IMG/VR virus record: IMGVR_UViG_3300034947_000032
Span: 1-22,989 of that record
Reading direction: 5' to 3' (one strand)
DNA length: 22,989 nt
Source of the DNA: a virus
A program made the translations under genes and the position numbers. The notes below the pieces were generated by a model, which saw only the letters and a list, made by a program, of their open reading frames with translations, was not told where the DNA came from and did not search any database. The stretch's first letter is position 1. The number at the start of each line of letters is the position of its first letter. Below, piece after piece: positions 22,388-22,989 of the stretch.

Positions 22388-22689
22388 ACTCACACCCCCA
22401 AAAAACCCCGCCCCTCCTCACCATCACCATCAACCACCCAGGCACCGGCAAATCCGAACTCAAACTCCCCGTCCCCACCAAACCCCCTCGCCCCAATACC
22501 TACTTCGCCTCCCACGAAGGCAAACACCGTGTCGTCCTCCTCACCCCAGGCTGGCGCGGCGAAGGCAAAGCCCAAATCCCCGACCCCCAAATCCATGGCC
22601 TGGACTTCGATACCGCTGCCCGACTCCTCGCCGAAATCGCCCTGGCCATCCTCCGCATCGAACCCACCAATCAGAACCCCTCAACCTAA
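22384..22689 (+). CDS. Hypothetical protein, C-rich coding strand
   Basis: A 101-aa protein coupled to the previous gene by ATGA. 'PLLTITINHPGTGKSELKLPVPTKPPRP', 'FASHEGKHRVVLLTPGWRGEGKAQIPDPQIHGLDFDTAARLLAEIALAIL'. The GTGKSE string resembles a P-loop by chance; the protein is too short and lacks the other ATPase motifs. A short beta-rich domain with a terminal helix is likely. Together with the preceding gene its plus strand is strikingly poor in G and rich in C, unlike the replication genes. The last gene before the non-coding right end. Confidence 0.6.
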   Translation: MNSHPQKTPPLLTITINHPGTGKSELKLPVPTKPPRPNTYFASHEGKHRVVLLTPGWRGEGKAQIPDPQIHGLDFDTAARLLAEIALAILRIEPTNQNPST

Positions 22690-22703
22690 CCCAAAAACCC
22701 CGA

Positions 22704-22926
22704 GGGTCAGCTCGAGGGTCAGCTACCATTTTTTTTCCTGACCCGATTTCGCGTAAACCCTTGTAGCATTAGGGGTCAACTGAGGGTCAACTGTATATAC
22801 GTGTAATGATTGCCCATTTTTCCTAAGTTCTTGATTTTTAATACCCCATCATCGGGTCAGCATACGGTCCCCCTCCCTCCCCTAAAGGGGAGAGGGGAGG
22901 GGGGGCCCCCCGTAATTGCTTGACCC
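22704..22926. repeat. GGGTCA iteron-like repeats in a non-coding control/origin region
   Basis: After the stop at 22689 no gene is visible up to the window end. GGGTCA or its complement occurs at 22704, 22716, 22739 (inverted), 22773, 22784, 22854 and 22921 (inverted). Two pairs are spaced 12 and 11 bp apart, that is, about one helical turn, within CGAGGGTCAGCT and (A/G)GGGTCAACTG contexts. This is typical for iterons bound by a replication initiator or for clustered repressor operators. An AT-rich stretch with T8 (22729-22736) and a further AT-rich part (22811-22847) lie between the repeats. Confidence 0.6.
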
Positions 22927-22972
22927 CTGACGATGAACCCTACCCTTTTGCACCCCTGAACCCCGTATATAC
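22793..22972. promoter_or_regulatory. Two GTATATAC palindromes (22793-22800 and 22965-22972)
   Basis: Both copies of the 8-bp palindrome lie in the non-coding right end, one directly after the fifth GGGTCA repeat and one just before the window edge, where CGTATATACAAAA resembles the copies at 8648 and 15326. The last could be a -10 box (TTTTGC 22946-22951, 16-bp spacer, TATACA), a weak match. The first is followed by GTAATGA (22803-22809), also present near the other copies. Confidence 0.5.
22868..22911. repeat. Pyrimidine/purine mirror tract with G-runs
   Basis: A C/T run (22868-22883) is followed by an A/G run (22884-22905) with G-runs of 4, 4 and 7 and then six C. CCCC-TAAA-GGGG (22879-22890) forms the centre of a hairpin that continues imperfectly. 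The purine strand has enough G-runs for an intramolecular G-quadruplex. Confidence 0.6.
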
Positions 22973-22989
22973 AAAACCCGCCCCCGCCC

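Noticed and set aside
22384-22689. P-loop ATPase from GTGKSE in the 101-aa protein
   Set aside because: Too short, no Walker B or other ATPase motifs, and the preceding strand pattern is not convincing.
1-22989. tRNA or rRNA genes
   Set aside because: No cloverleaf arms with TTCGA-type loop context or rRNA-conserved segments were noticed; a dedicated tRNA scan would be needed to be certain.

Overview
The window looks like part of a tailed double-stranded DNA phage (Caudoviricetes), either a virus or a prophage segment. The evidence is a large portal-like protein running off the left edge, a compact set of phage recombination and replication genes (RecT-like annealing protein, Cas4/RecB-like nuclease, DUF669-like protein, SF2 helicase, primase-helicase), small genes chained by 4-base ATGA overlaps, and many short phage-type proteins. 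No rRNA, tRNA, IS element, CRISPR array or integrase was seen. The host cannot be named. A heptosyltransferase-like (GT9) domain hints at a Gram-negative host with lipopolysaccharide; this is inference.

Layout. 1-2211 (minus): portal protein, cut by the window edge. 2299-7450: a glycan-modification block on both strands, with a class I methyltransferase, a polysaccharide pyruvyl transferase-like protein (minus), a two-domain glycosyltransferase, a GT-A-like protein and an FkbM methyltransferase. The last three are translationally coupled. Within the same stretch lie a small possible membrane protein (minus) and a Cys-rich probable zinc protein. 7455-9083: a VRR-NUC nuclease and a regulatory hub. 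The hub has an HTH protein and a C2H2 zinc-finger protein on the minus strand, divergent from a ribbon-helix-helix protein and an excisionase-like HTH protein on the plus strand. 9157-15296 (plus): the recombination operon, with a sulfotransferase-like gene placed between the helicase and a DHH phosphoesterase. 15306-16494: a good sigma70-like promoter and conserved but uncharacterised phage genes.

16495-18020 is a ~1.5 kb tract with no convincing gene. It is built from degenerate ~5-nt GC-ending words (AAAGC, GAAGC, GATGGC, AATGC and similar), strongly biased to the plus strand. It ends at a textbook Shine-Dalgarno site of a 702-aa primase-helicase. This tract is the most unusual object in the window. 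20170-22689 holds small accessory genes, including a HAD phosphatase, with strong hairpins between them. 22690-22989 is non-coding and holds about seven GGGTCA repeats, two GTATATAC palindromes and a G-quadruplex-capable run, so it looks like a control region or origin.

How the parts may fit together (inference): the RecT, nuclease, SSB-like and helicase genes form a recombination module that works with the primase-helicase in genome replication. The glycan genes could alter host surface polysaccharide (superinfection exclusion, receptor change) or decorate virions. The palindrome GTATATAC occurs four times, each time in a non-coding control region, and may tie the transcription units together.
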